From contig JAJTID010000120.1 in assembly GCA_021300155.1 (NCBI GenBank), positions 1 to 38,931 on the forward strand: a stretch of 38,931 nucleotides of DNA, read 5' to 3'. Below the pieces are notes generated by a model. That model saw only the letters and a list, made by a program, of their open reading frames with translations. It was not told where the DNA came from and ran no database searches. This document shows positions 10,801 to 17,329 of this stretch, one piece after another. Source of the DNA: Pirellula sp. Lineage in GTDB: Bacteria; Planctomycetota; Planctomycetia; Pirellulales; Pirellulaceae. Every line of letters begins with the position of its first letter. The first letter of the stretch is position 1. Position numbers and translations under genes: made by a program.

Positions 10801-10839
10801 ATGGCCGACTTGCTCGCATATTTGCTGAATACCCCTTAG
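7825..10839 (+). CDS. PVC-type membrane-bound dehydrogenase / HEAT / CxxCH heme-binding protein
   Basis: A 1004-residue exported protein of a planctomycete/verrucomicrobial family (TIGR02604-type N-terminal domain, TIGR02603-type C-terminal heme domain). ATG 7825 is chosen over an upstream in-frame start at 7744 because it begins a good signal peptide (MHIRK then LLSLGCLLLL). The next ~400 residues form a beta-propeller-like sugar/alcohol dehydrogenase domain with repeated D-x-D/N and GLDNRLYG-type motifs. HEAT-like helical repeats follow. The C-terminus carries one cytochrome c motif, CAACH at 884-888, with a likely distal Met further on. It should act in the periplasm, oxidising a substrate and passing electrons to heme; the substrate is unknown. 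Three copies of the G-rich polar repeat are embedded in frame, after the signal peptide and twice in the HEAT region. Confidence 0.9.
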   Translation: MHIRKLLSLGCLLLLTSTPEQGRGEPQDYSTQLPRIAPRTPADSIATMTIAPGYRIELVASEPHVFDPVAIAFDESSRLYAVEMCDYSEQETEHLGNVRLLEDRDRNGSYETSILFAEKLSWPTAIACYDGGVFVGAAPDIWYLKDTNGDGAADIREKVFTGFGRSNVQGLLNSFCWGLDNRLYGQTSSSGGTITRPDVADSKPVSLGGRDFSFDPRTRDIRSESGGGQHGMSFDDWGNRFSCQNSDHLQLHVYDESYQKPDNLLPLPSIRQSIAIDGPQATVYRRSEVEPWRILRTNLRVTKQVTGLVEGGGRPSGYFTSATGITIYRGDAMPELRGLAFVGDVGSNIVHRKRLKPNGVSMVGERIDQDSEFIAATDIWFRPVQFSNAPDGSLFLLDLYREVIEHPKSLPEVIKKHLDLTSGRDRGRLYRIIPNKGLATRDTDLKKRSTDELIELLGHSNSWHRETAAQLLANHISEGNKTSPTDASNLLQKIDATASRIEHGEGKLQCLGVLSYFRHLPANPSVWLKHEDPRVRSYAVRLLEPMANVDASLRSDMRNLATDANNRVRFQVALTLVALPQIDAEQQEQSIAVKSMLKSTNNDPSLESAAANASRPFLADFSNEIIASGAGQGGQFNPWSESASLLVGRCFALAASETEIQAIDKRLTLSPNTPNVVASWVKGCLRGLATRWKYDLKKLETCPQLAKVVQQSIEQSKLSGITEQLSLSQKLDAIQSIRWSRSNESADLLFRWMDLREPSEVQLAALDGIASCANEEVINKLITKYTSLSPSIRTKAADLLLSKKGWLEILLRRAGEGGFDLQDLDASRQNALQQHADSAIREKANSLLGRSTNSNREEVLAKYRESLSLRGNQGIGKQHFAKSCAACHRLDGVGYELGPNLATFKYRGAEAILQNVIDPNREVNPQYISYTILTTDDRTITGMIESETATHITLVRGDNARDTIPRSEIEQLKSSRVSIMPEGLENQLNPQSMADLLAYLLNTP
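7882..7897 (+). repeat. KOPS-like G-rich repeat, copy 1 (+)
   Basis: GAGCAGGGGAGGGGGG contains the octamer GGGGAGGG. It encodes EQGRGE just after the signal peptide of the heme-binding protein. This is the leftmost copy of the family. Confidence 0.8.
9711..9726 (+). repeat. KOPS-like G-rich repeat, copy 2 (+)
   Basis: AGCAGGGCAGGGGGGG contains GGGCAGGG. It is read in frame as GAGQGGQ in the HEAT region. Confidence 0.85.
10261..10277 (+). repeat. KOPS-like G-rich repeat, copy 3 (+)
   Basis: AGGGCAGGGGAGGGGGG contains both GGGCAGGG and GGGGAGGG. It is read in frame as RAGEGG near the end of the HEAT region. Confidence 0.85.
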
Positions 10840-10925
10840 CCGCGATGTTAAACCTTTCCGCCTAGGCTGTTTTTGCTTATAGTGAGACGGGTAGAGTCAT
10901 GGAAAAGCCTTGTTTTTCTTGCACC

Positions 10926-10942
10926 AGGGTAGGGCAGGGGGG
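10926..10942 (+). repeat. KOPS-like G-rich repeat, copy 4 (+)
   Basis: AGGGTAGGGCAGGGGGG, with overlapping GGGTAGGG and GGGCAGGG, lies in the leader 36 bases before the kinase ATG. A bare GGGAAGGG on the same strand follows inside the kinase gene at about 11055. Confidence 0.85.
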
Positions 10943-10977
10943 CTGCAAAATGCCTCCTCTCCGTTATCAGGCAACAA

Positions 10978-11880
10978 ATGGTCAAAGTTCGTGACTTTCT
11001 CGGCCGCTATCGGCTGGCGAGACTTATTCGCCTCGGTAGCACCTGCCAGGTGTGGGAAGGGATCAAGGATGATGGTAGCCACTACGCACTCAAGGTATTG
11101 CGTCCTGAACAGCGAGGGAACAAAACCGAAATCGGCTTCCTTAAGCATGAGTTCGAAGTTGCCAGTAATCTCAATCACAAGAATATCATCAAACTTATCG
11201 AGTACTGTACCGACTCGGAAACGCCATTTATCGTTTTGGAATTGTTCAGTGAAATCAACTTGAAGCAAGCGCTTCGGCGCGGCCCAGAACCGATTTCTTA
11301 CATGCTGACCAGCATGGTCGAGCAGATCGTTGAATCGTTGTACTACTTTCACAGCAAAGGGTACGTGCATTGCGATATCAAGCCGGACAACATTCTGGTG
11401 AATCGAGATGGTATGATCAAGCTCATCGACTTTACCATTGCAAAGAAAGTTAAGACCGGTATTGGAAAGCTCTTCGGTGGTGGTTCGAAAGTCGAAGGGA
11501 CTCGATCCTATATGTCGCCGGAACAGATTCGCGGCCAATCCTTGGATGCACGAAGCGATATCTACTCTCTTGGCTGCCTATTGTATGAATTGTTGACCGG
11601 GAAAGCCCCTTTCACTGGCAACACTCCAAACGACTTACTTAGTAAACATCTTTCGGCCACTCCTCCATCGGTCCTCGTGGTGAACGACAATGTTACACCA
11701 GAATTTAATAACCTGATCAAGAAGCTAATGGCCAAGAAACCAGAAGACCGGCCACAGTCTATGTGGGATGTGCTCAAGACAGTTCGTGCCACCCCGATCT
11801 TCAAGAAGCCTCCACGCATCCCTGAAACTTCGATCTTCGACGACTTTCCTACAGGTGGTCGAATGGAAAATCCATCGTAG
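10978..11880 (+). CDS. Serine/threonine protein kinase-like protein with altered DFG
   Basis: A 300-residue soluble Hanks-type kinase domain with almost nothing outside it and no membrane segment. Visible elements are the VAIK-type YALKVL lysine, HCDIKPDN as the catalytic loop (HRD changed to HCD but the Asp kept), LIDFT where DFG is normal, SPE in place of APE, and the conserved SDIYSLGCLLYELLTG helix. The nucleotide loop RLGSTCQVWEG lacks two of the usual glycines. The metal-binding Asp of DFG is present, so weak activity is possible, but the loop and DFT changes suggest an atypical or regulatory kinase. It stands alone between the heme-binding protein and accA; the substrate is unknown. 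No strong Shine-Dalgarno precedes the ATG. Confidence 0.85.
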   Translation: MVKVRDFLGRYRLARLIRLGSTCQVWEGIKDDGSHYALKVLRPEQRGNKTEIGFLKHEFEVASNLNHKNIIKLIEYCTDSETPFIVLELFSEINLKQALRRGPEPISYMLTSMVEQIVESLYYFHSKGYVHCDIKPDNILVNRDGMIKLIDFTIAKKVKTGIGKLFGGGSKVEGTRSYMSPEQIRGQSLDARSDIYSLGCLLYELLTGKAPFTGNTPNDLLSKHLSATPPSVLVVNDNVTPEFNNLIKKLMAKKPEDRPQSMWDVLKTVRATPIFKKPPRIPETSIFDDFPTGGRMENPS

Positions 11881-11936
11881 TTCTCATTACTGCATTTAGA
11901 CGACCTAAACCACTTTCGCGATTATCAACAACCATC

Positions 11937-12944
11937 ATGGAATCAACTCCTCCTGGATTCGAATTCGAACAACCTATGCTGGATCTCGAGAACCAACTCA
12001 AGCAGTTGGAACAAAATCCAAGCCATACACCAGAGGAAGAGCAACAGATCAATGCGATTCGTCGTCAATGGACCGACACGACTCGCAAAATCTACTCCAA
12101 CCTAACACCATGGCAAATCGTTCAGGTGTCGCGACATAAGGATCGCCCCTACACGAAGGACTATCTCAATTTAGCATTCGATGAGTTTTTCGAACTGCAT
12201 GGAGATAAGTTCTTTGGCGATGATCGAGCTATGCTCACCGGCTTCGCTAAACTTGGAAGGCACAAGGTGATGGTCGTCGGGCATCAAAAAGGGAGGACCT
12301 ACAAAGAACGAACTGCATGCCACTTCGGATGCGCGCATCCCGAAGGTTATCGAAAAGCTATGTCCAAAATGGAAATGGCCGAGAAGTACGGTTTGCCTAT
12401 AGTTTGCTTCATCGACACTCCCGGCGCTTATCCCGGCATCGGAGCCGAAGAACGAGGCCAAGCGCAAGTGATCGCCGAAAGCATGTTTTTAATGAGCCAA
12501 CTCAAAGTACCTGTGATCTGTGTCGTTATCGGCGAAGGAGGATCAGGAGGTGCGTTGGGGATCGGTGTCGGCAACAAGATTGCCATGCTCCAAAACGCCT
12601 ACTATTCGGTCATTAGCCCCGAAGGTTGCGCGGGCATCCTATGGAAGAGCCATCAGTTCGCGTCCAAAGCGGCTGATGCATTGCGTTTTACATCCTCCCA
12701 TCTTCTGAAGCTCGGCGTTGTCGACGATGTCATCGAGGAGCCACTCGGTGGAGCGCATCGAGATCATCACCAAATGGCTTCTCGTCTAAAGAATTACCTT
12801 TCCCGAACTCTCGATCAACTTCTCAAACGATCCCCTGACGAGTTGGCAAACGATCGTTATGAGAAGTTTCGACGGATGGGTACCTATCTCGAAACCATGG
12901 AAGACGGCAGCGTCCTAACGCACGGCCACTCCGTAACTTCGTAA
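11937..12944 (+). CDS. accA: Acetyl-CoA carboxylase carboxyltransferase subunit alpha
   Basis: A 335-residue alpha subunit of the carboxyltransferase that moves the carboxyl group from carboxybiotin to acetyl-CoA in the first committed step of fatty acid synthesis. It has the family order: an N-terminal helical pair (LENQLKQLEQ), the RPYTKDYL segment, GDDRAMLTGFAKL, the GRTYKER and PEGYRKAMSKMEMA region, then FIDTPGAYPGIGAEERGQ and GEGGSGGALGIGVG, which form the acyl-CoA and oxyanion sites. The length is normal. Its partner accD is 18 kb away on the other strand (30759-31595), so the two subunits are not co-transcribed here. The ATG at 11937 gives the normal N-terminus. Confidence 0.96.
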   Translation: MESTPPGFEFEQPMLDLENQLKQLEQNPSHTPEEEQQINAIRRQWTDTTRKIYSNLTPWQIVQVSRHKDRPYTKDYLNLAFDEFFELHGDKFFGDDRAMLTGFAKLGRHKVMVVGHQKGRTYKERTACHFGCAHPEGYRKAMSKMEMAEKYGLPIVCFIDTPGAYPGIGAEERGQAQVIAESMFLMSQLKVPVICVVIGEGGSGGALGIGVGNKIAMLQNAYYSVISPEGCAGILWKSHQFASKAADALRFTSSHLLKLGVVDDVIEEPLGGAHRDHHQMASRLKNYLSRTLDQLLKRSPDELANDRYEKFRRMGTYLETMEDGSVLTHGHSVTS

Positions 12945-13137
12945 CGGCCGATTTCACCATCTGTGGATATTCGACTTAAACCTAAAGCGTCGCTAAACAA
13001 CTCCATGGCAAGTGGAGCAGGGTAGCCACGTTCGGCATGAGAAGTTAGCCACGTTTGCCAGATCATGGTTTTCCCCTGGAGCCACTACGGTCTGTCGAAC
13101 GTAGCTACGCGTTTAAAAACTAAGCCTCGAGCTCATC

Positions 13138-13154
13138 GGGGCAGGGCAGGGGGG
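13138..13154 (+). repeat. KOPS-like G-rich repeat, copy 5 (+)
   Basis: GGGGCAGGGCAGGGGGG, a full-length consensus copy with two overlapping GGGCAGGG octamers, in non-coding DNA downstream of accA. Confidence 0.9.
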
Positions 13155-13168
13155 CTTACCCTGCAATT

Positions 13169-13256
13169 GGCAGCTAAGAATGGCATGAGCACCATAGCTG
13201 ATCTTCGTCCGGTTCGGGCTCGACCCGACCGGACGCCGCTTTGGTGTTCTAGCACC
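13169..13256 (+). repeat. REP-like hairpin repeat, family B copy 1
   Basis: A hairpin at 13206-13235 pairs CGTCCGGTTCGGG with CCCGACCGGACG around a 5-base loop, with one bulged base. It is followed by a tail GCCGCTTTGGTGTTCTAGCA. The whole ~88-bp block, including the leader GGCAGCTAAGAATGGC, recurs inverted at 15955-16044. Confidence 0.8.
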
Positions 13257-13286
13257 GTTTACCAAAACAACTCACCCCATCTCCTA

Positions 13287-14492
13287 TCACTTGGCTGAGC
13301 CCAGCGCCTTCGCTGCTTCATCCTGGAACACGCGTCTCATATCGGAAGCATCCGAGTTCGGGAAGTTTGATCGCTGGGTCATCAAGATGTAGCAGCATCC
13401 CTTCACCGGATCGATCCAAGCTTGCGTGCCATGTGCACCTCCATGGCCGAACGATCCCTTCGAAAGTTTCGCGGTTACGCCAGCCGGCTCTTGAACGATG
13501 CAGCAGCCGATGCCCCAAGCATTCCCTGGCGTAAATCCAGTAACTACATTGCCACTGGCAGGAGTACTGAACACTTCGACGGCTTTCTGAGACAAGATTT
13601 GCTTCCCGCCATACGATCCTCCGTTGAGCAGCATCAGGCAGAAGTTTGCGTAGTCACTGGCCGTCGAAAACAGTCCTCCATTGGCGGCCGGCATTCGATC
13701 TCGATCGGTCGGTTTTTTGCCGGCAAGCAACCCAATTGGAGCCTCAACCAACTTGCCATCATCCGTCCTCTTGTACGATTTCGCCAAGCGTGCTGCTTGG
13801 GATTCATTCAGATAAAAAGTTGTGTCAACCATACCAAGCGGCTTGCAAATACGTTCATTCACAAATTGATCGAACGGCATCCCCGATACAACCTCAACAA
13901 TCCGAGCAGCCGTGTTGATCGACGTTTGGCTATACTGCCACTTCGATCCAGGAGGAAACAAGACCTTCACTTGCGAGTACTTCTCAGCGGCTTCTGCAAG
14001 ATTCTTCGAGGTATAGGCACTTGCTGGCGGGAGTTCGGCCATCCCCGAAGTATGCGTCAATAGATGCTTCAAGGTTATCGTAGGGGACGTTCCATCAGCT
14101 AGCTTCAATTGGCTCATCTCCGGCAAGTACTTGGTGATCGGCTCGTCGAGGGAAAGCTTACCCTCGTCCACTAGAATCATCACGCAAACACCCGTGATAG
14201 GCTTAGACATGGAAGCGATCCAAAATATAGAATCAGCCGCTATCGGTTTTGCGTTGTCGATGTCCGACATACCGGCAGCATGGCGATGCCACGTCCCATT
14301 CCGACCGACGACCATCGTAAGAACGCCAGCGACTTCACTCCGGTGCACGAAATCGTTCATGGCTGTCGCAACGCTTTCGATAACCGGCGGACCTTGCGAT
14401 CCCTTGGCTTCTTGCGAGTAAACCGAATTGCTTCCGATCAAGCAGATCGACAAGGCGACGAGACTCGAACTCAACCTTCTAAAGTAACGCAT
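13287..14492 (-). CDS. Exported serine beta-lactamase-like hydrolase (class C/esterase family)
   Basis: A 401-residue protein of the beta-lactamase/D-Ala-D-Ala carboxypeptidase/esterase superfamily (Pfam Beta-lactamase). An N-terminal signal peptide (MRYFRRLSSSLVALSICLIG) ends near SVYSQ, so it acts outside the inner membrane. The nucleophile motif SMSK (SxxK) lies about residue 94. The second motif is YSQ in place of the common YSN or YAN. HGGAHG near the C-terminus is the KTG equivalent seen as HxG in this branch. Such proteins are often esterases or peptidases rather than true antibiotic resistance enzymes, and the sequence does not settle which. It follows the membrane-protein gene by 43 bases on the same strand, so an operon is likely. 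Confidence 0.9.
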   Translation of the reverse strand: MRYFRRLSSSLVALSICLIGSNSVYSQEAKGSQGPPVIESVATAMNDFVHRSEVAGVLTMVVGRNGTWHRHAAGMSDIDNAKPIAADSIFWIASMSKPITGVCVMILVDEGKLSLDEPITKYLPEMSQLKLADGTSPTITLKHLLTHTSGMAELPPASAYTSKNLAEAAEKYSQVKVLFPPGSKWQYSQTSINTAARIVEVVSGMPFDQFVNERICKPLGMVDTTFYLNESQAARLAKSYKRTDDGKLVEAPIGLLAGKKPTDRDRMPAANGGLFSTASDYANFCLMLLNGGSYGGKQILSQKAVEVFSTPASGNVVTGFTPGNAWGIGCCIVQEPAGVTAKLSKGSFGHGGAHGTQAWIDPVKGCCYILMTQRSNFPNSDASDMRRVFQDEAAKALGSAK

Positions 14493-14535
14493 AGGTGCAA
14501 AATCTGTCTGGAGGATGGGGCAGTGATGACCAGGT

Positions 14536-15567
14536 TCAAGTATAGCGATTGCGTAGATCTTGAGCCCATCGCCCTACCCTAAAACCAAAGAACTGCAGCC
14601 AAAGGAACGCAAGAAACAAAAGTGATTGCTGAACGATCGCCTCCACCGCATACACCGACCACGGCAATCGGCGGGGCAGGGCAGGGGGGGCCGGGTAGGA
14701 CATATAGGTAGCGATGGCTTGATTTCCACTGGCAATCTCCATGCCTGTCGCACTATCCAATTCGCGGCTGATCTCACCTGCAAGCTTACTCTCCAGGGCG
14801 TCTGTACCGAGAATAGCAACACCTGTGCTGGTCTCCCAATAAACCTGCCCAGTTCCCCAACGAACGAACATGAAGCACGGGATCCAAACAACCAATGCGG
14901 CCAACCGATACGACTTGGCCCGAAGGATGGCCCAGGTAATGAGCCATTGAAACGGGAGAAGCAAACCGCCGATCAAGGCGCTAATGAACGGCTTCAGTTC
15001 GATCGGAAACCAATGAAACATGGATGCATTTGAAGACCCGGTAGGAACCGGCGTGATCAAGATTCGATACGCAAGCGATCCGCATCCAACCAAAAACATG
15101 AGGAACAGAAGCTTGCGAACGCTCAACTTGGCCGGCGGTTTTACTGCGCCCCCCGCCCTCTCCTTCCCTGACCGAATTCCCGCCGAGTCGCTCCAGATCC
15201 CAACCGATATGCTCCATTGCAAGTACCTAGCCACCACCACACCCATCAAGAAATACAAACTCCAGTGAATGAGGTTCGAGACCAATGCATCTTGGAGGAC
15301 GTTTCCCTCCAAGCCTCGAAGCATGATCCCGTTCCAAACAGCGAACGATGAAAACGCGAGTATTCCAACAGTGAGTAAATCCCGTTGGTTGATGCTGTTC
15401 TTCCATCCCAACCACATGCACGCGACAGTTGCTGGGCAGAACAGAATCATGCCGGCAACTTGCGAGAGATGTCGCTCCTCGGGAAATTGCAAATTCAGCC
15501 ATCGAGCCAAACCGCCGAGCATCCATACGACAACGAGGGTTAGGCAAATCGTGCGGGCAGATGACAC
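14536..15567 (-). CDS. Polytopic membrane protein of unknown function
   Basis: A 343-residue protein with about nine hydrophobic segments, starting with a membrane helix at residues 8-22 and continuing through FCPATVACMWLGW, SLYFLMGVVVARYL, LLFLMFLVGCGSLAY, LIGGLLLPFQWLITWAIL, LAALVVWIPCFMF and a C-terminal FLAFLWLQFFGF. I do not recognise a family. A soluble loop of about 65 residues lies between the last helices. Two G-rich repeat sequences fall in loops: a degenerate one in the central loop (KERAGGAVK) and a full copy encoding PAPPALPRR, consistent with insertion where sequence is unconstrained. It is upstream of the beta-lactamase-like gene and probably co-transcribed with it. Confidence 0.75.
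   Translation of the reverse strand: MSSARTICLTLVVVWMLGGLARWLNLQFPEERHLSQVAGMILFCPATVACMWLGWKNSINQRDLLTVGILAFSSFAVWNGIMLRGLEGNVLQDALVSNLIHWSLYFLMGVVVARYLQWSISVGIWSDSAGIRSGKERAGGAVKPPAKLSVRKLLFLMFLVGCGSLAYRILITPVPTGSSNASMFHWFPIELKPFISALIGGLLLPFQWLITWAILRAKSYRLAALVVWIPCFMFVRWGTGQVYWETSTGVAILGTDALESKLAGEISRELDSATGMEIASGNQAIATYMSYPAPPALPRRLPWSVYAVEAIVQQSLLFLAFLWLQFFGFRVGRWAQDLRNRYT
14673..14690 (+). repeat. KOPS-like G-rich repeat, copy 6 (+)
   Basis: GGGGCAGGGCAGGGGGGG, a full-length consensus copy on the strand opposite to the gene it lies in, where it reads as PAPPALPR in a loop of the membrane protein. It also fits the four-run G-quadruplex pattern. Confidence 0.9.
15148..15170 (-). repeat. 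Degenerate G-rich repeat of opposite polarity
   Basis: On the minus strand this reads CAGGGAAGGAGAGGGCGGGG followed by more Gs. It resembles the family but contains no exact GGGNAGGG, and it is the only extended copy whose G strand does not match its side of the pivot. Confidence 0.4.
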
Positions 15568-15804
15568 GGCGGTAAGTCGTTTGGGTTGGGAGAGCGGATC
15601 CGTTAGCGAAATACGTAACCTCTGCGATGACTTGGGAGAACGCGTTGCCGAATCCGAAAACTCTGTTCCGCGAACAAGAGCAAAGAGATCTACTTCTTGA
15701 AAGGATAACGATCTGGCAAGCTGTGTCGATTCCGGAAGATCTCTCCACTACGGGAGCAGGATGACCAATCCAGTTGTTCTCAGCCGATTGCGGCTGAACC
15801 AAAA

Positions 15805-15822
15805 AGGGCTAGGGCAGGGGAG
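15805..15822 (+). repeat. KOPS-like G-rich repeat, copy 7 (+), last before the switch
   Basis: AGGGCTAGGGCAGGGGAG contains GGGCAGGG. It is the rightmost copy with its G strand on + and lies about 310 bases left of the dif-like site. Confidence 0.85.
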
Positions 15823-15863
15823 TCTAGCAGGACGGTTGGGGGAGCCTAGCAGGACGTTTGGGG
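15820..15863 (+). repeat. 22-bp direct repeat
   Basis: Two adjacent units of about 22 bases share CTAGCAGGACG followed by GTTGGGG or TTTGGGG. The second unit runs into the stem of the following hairpin. Confidence 0.7.
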
Positions 15864-15896
15864 CTTGCCCCCACCGTCCGCAGCTTTGGCGTTCTA
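15852..15896 (+). repeat. REP-like hairpin repeat, family B copy 2
   Basis: A stem of GGACGTTTGGGGC with GCCCCCACCGTCC (two mismatches) around a tiny loop is followed by the tail GCAGCTTTGGCGTTCTAG. The tail is almost the one in copy 1; the stem sequence differs but keeps the fold. Confidence 0.7.
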
Positions 15897-15954
15897 GAAA
15901 AGGCCGACGCGGCGATGACAGCCCAGCCTTGCATCGCATCTGTGAATTAGGTTG

Positions 15955-16044
15955 CGGTGCTAGGACTCCAAAGCGACGTCCGTTCGGGTCGAGCCCGAAC
16001 CGGATGGAGAGCAGCTATTGTTCTTGGGCCATTCTCGTAGCTGC
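15955..16044 (-). repeat. REP-like hairpin repeat, family B copy 3 (inverted)
   Basis: Read on the minus strand, this matches the 13169-13256 block along its length: the leader GGCAGCTACGAGAATGGC, the hairpin TCCGGTTCGGG / CCCGAACGGA, and the tail GTCGCTTTGGAGTCCTAGCA. It ends 85 bases before the dif-like site. Confidence 0.8.
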
Positions 16045-16128
16045 CATTGTGACTGCGGTCTATGAACGTCCGTGTATCCGCATGGAAATCCGCAGACCCA
16101 CGAAAACCCAGGGAGAAACCAAAACACA

Positions 16129-16156
16129 ACCGAACATAAGAAACATTATCGGACGT
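16129..16156 (-). other. dif: Candidate dif site (XerC/XerD recombination site)
   Basis: On the minus strand: 11-base arm ACGTCCGATAA, 6-base spacer TGTTTC, 11-base arm TTATGTTCGGT. E. coli dif has arm GGTGCGCATAA, spacer TGTATA, arm TTATGTTAAAT. The inner dyad ATAA-N6-TTAT, the start of the spacer (TGT) and the XerD-side TTATGTT are identical; I count 18 of 28 matches, with mismatches concentrated in the outer arms as is usual between phyla. It lies in non-coding DNA exactly between the last + strand and first - strand G-rich polar repeats. It would be the site of chromosome dimer resolution activated by FtsK. Assignment rests on sequence pattern and position only. Confidence 0.65.
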
Positions 16157-16591
16157 TGTTTCGGCGGGATTTTGACCTCGGGTTTCATGGGGTCGCTTCC
16201 CTGTGCACCATATTTGCGTTTCCAAAATCGAGACTGAACGCGTGCCGACTCATGAGCATGTCACTAAGTCTTGCCGTCATAAATAGCCGCTGGATAGACA
16301 GGAGCTTAAAGCGTTTTGAACTGCAATCACTCGACGACTGAGAACCAGCCGAGCAAGCCAACCAACTAAAATGAATCCAGCAGAAATGAACACGGTGTTC
16401 CGCTCCGAGGAAAAGGAATCGAATCGAGCCGAATGGAGCTGAAGTCAGAAAAGTCGACGCGATCCCGTCTGTTCAAGCGAATCCGTTTTGTTTCCCGAAT
16501 CGGATCTTTTTCCCAAGAACGAAATCGCCGAACAATTCGCAGGCCTCGCCCAGACCGATTTGTTCAGAATCCACCCGGCCAGGTTTTTCTT

Positions 16592-16608
16592 CCCGCCCTG
16601 CCCTGCCC
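16592..16608 (-). repeat. KOPS-like G-rich repeat, copy 8 (-), first after the switch
   Basis: CCCGCCCTGCCCTGCCC on +, that is GGGCAGGGCAGGGCGGG on -, with two GGGCAGGG octamers. It is the first copy right of the dif-like site (about 440 bases away) and the first with its G strand on -. Confidence 0.9.
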
Positions 16609-16712
16609 TTGCCTGAAAACCGCTTTCCATCTTTTGGAAGCCTTGTTTCCGAGGAACATCAAGGTCACACTAGAAGCTTAATCTTCCCTGATCGATAAAC
16701 TCGCCTGAAACC

Positions 16713-17312
16713 ATGCCGAACAACAGCACACCATCTTCCTCCGAATCAGATCCGAAACGTCGAGTAATCACCACAACGGATTCGGAACGGCGCGACAAAC
16801 TCCTCAAACGACTGAAGCCGTATTGGATGATGGAAGGTGCGAATGTTTTTTTCATGCCCTTCTTCGCATGGTTTCTCATAACGGTCGTTGCAAAAGGGCA
16901 AATCACTGTCGCGGTCATAGCAGCCATGCTGGCCACGTCATTCCTTCTTGTTGTCGGCACCTTCGCTTGGAAAATGGTCGTCGACGGACTCGAAGGCAAC
17001 TCAACGTCCGAAGAGCAATGGACACCTTGGTTAGATCTCGCTCGCTGGCCGGCAATATTACTTACCACCCTTGCTTTGATTGCCACCGTCATTGAGGCTA
17101 TCTCGACATTGCCGCGTTTCTCTGCAAGTCTTATTGGTGCGAGCCTACTCTGCTTGCTCGCGGTTCTTGAGTTCGTGAACTACTACCACGTTCAGTTGCA
17201 ACACTTCGATCATGCCGACGACTTCCAGCGACTCTTGTCCGGCAAGGGCTTTCGCCAATCGCATCTCTCCAAGTCCATTCGCGCCTACCGTCAAAGAGTT
17301 CGAAAAGTTTAG
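16713..17312 (+). CDS. Four-helix membrane protein of unknown function
   Basis: A 199-residue protein with a hydrophilic N-terminal region of about 40 residues (Ser/Arg/Lys-rich), two close membrane helices (FFMPFFAWFLITVV and VAVIAAMLATSFLLVVGTFAW), then two more (WPAILLTTLALIATVIEAI and ASLIGASLLCLLAVLEFVNY). The tail of about 40 residues is basic and ends RAYRQRVRKV, which should lie in the cytoplasm. I do not recognise a family. It is the first gene right of the candidate dif site and is followed by the BlaI operator region. Translation from ATG 16713 avoids the repeat-rich DNA upstream; no strong ribosome binding site is seen. Confidence 0.7.
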   Translation: MPNNSTPSSSESDPKRRVITTTDSERRDKLLKRLKPYWMMEGANVFFMPFFAWFLITVVAKGQITVAVIAAMLATSFLLVVGTFAWKMVVDGLEGNSTSEEQWTPWLDLARWPAILLTTLALIATVIEAISTLPRFSASLIGASLLCLLAVLEFVNYYHVQLQHFDHADDFQRLLSGKGFRQSHLSKSIRAYRQRVRKV

Positions 17313-17329
17313 GAAAGTACGGTTCGGGG

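Larger units (their letters stand above)
12945..13286. other. Intergenic region with G-rich repeat and REP-like hairpin
   Basis: These 342 bases between the convergent accA and beta-lactamase-like genes have no credible gene. They contain copy 5 of the polar G-rich repeat and one copy of a hairpin-plus-tail repeat that recurs at 15.85-16.05 kb. Open frames here translate the repeats. Confidence 0.7.
15568..16712. other. 1.1-kb gene-free region at the polarity switch (probable terminus core)
   Basis: No credible gene lies in these 1145 bases. The longest open frames (for example 15761-16237 on +) translate REP-like hairpins and have no domain-like content. The region holds the last + strand G-rich repeat (15805-15822), a 22-bp direct repeat, two family B hairpin repeats, the dif-like site at 16129-16156, and the first - strand G-rich repeat (16592-16608). 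The region from 16160 to 16590 shows nothing recognisable. Confidence 0.7.

Noticed and set aside
13065-13298. 77-codon open frame downstream of accA
   Set aside because: It consists of translated repeat DNA (RPVRARPDRTPLW from the hairpin) and overlaps the end of the beta-lactamase-like gene.
15227-15802. 191-codon minus-strand frame
   Set aside because: It overlaps the 5' part of the membrane-protein gene in another frame and extends into repeat DNA; low hydrophobic structure and Arg/Ser/Cys-rich shadow composition.
15761-16237. 158-codon + strand open frame in the gene-free region
   Set aside because: It translates the family B hairpins and a G-rich repeat copy; no start signal, no domain-like sequence, and the same peptide style (PFGSSPNR) appears wherever the repeat occurs.
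16278-16300. Another CATAA-containing stretch as a dif candidate
   Set aside because: It has CATAA but no TTAT arm after a 6-base spacer, unlike the site at 16129-16156.
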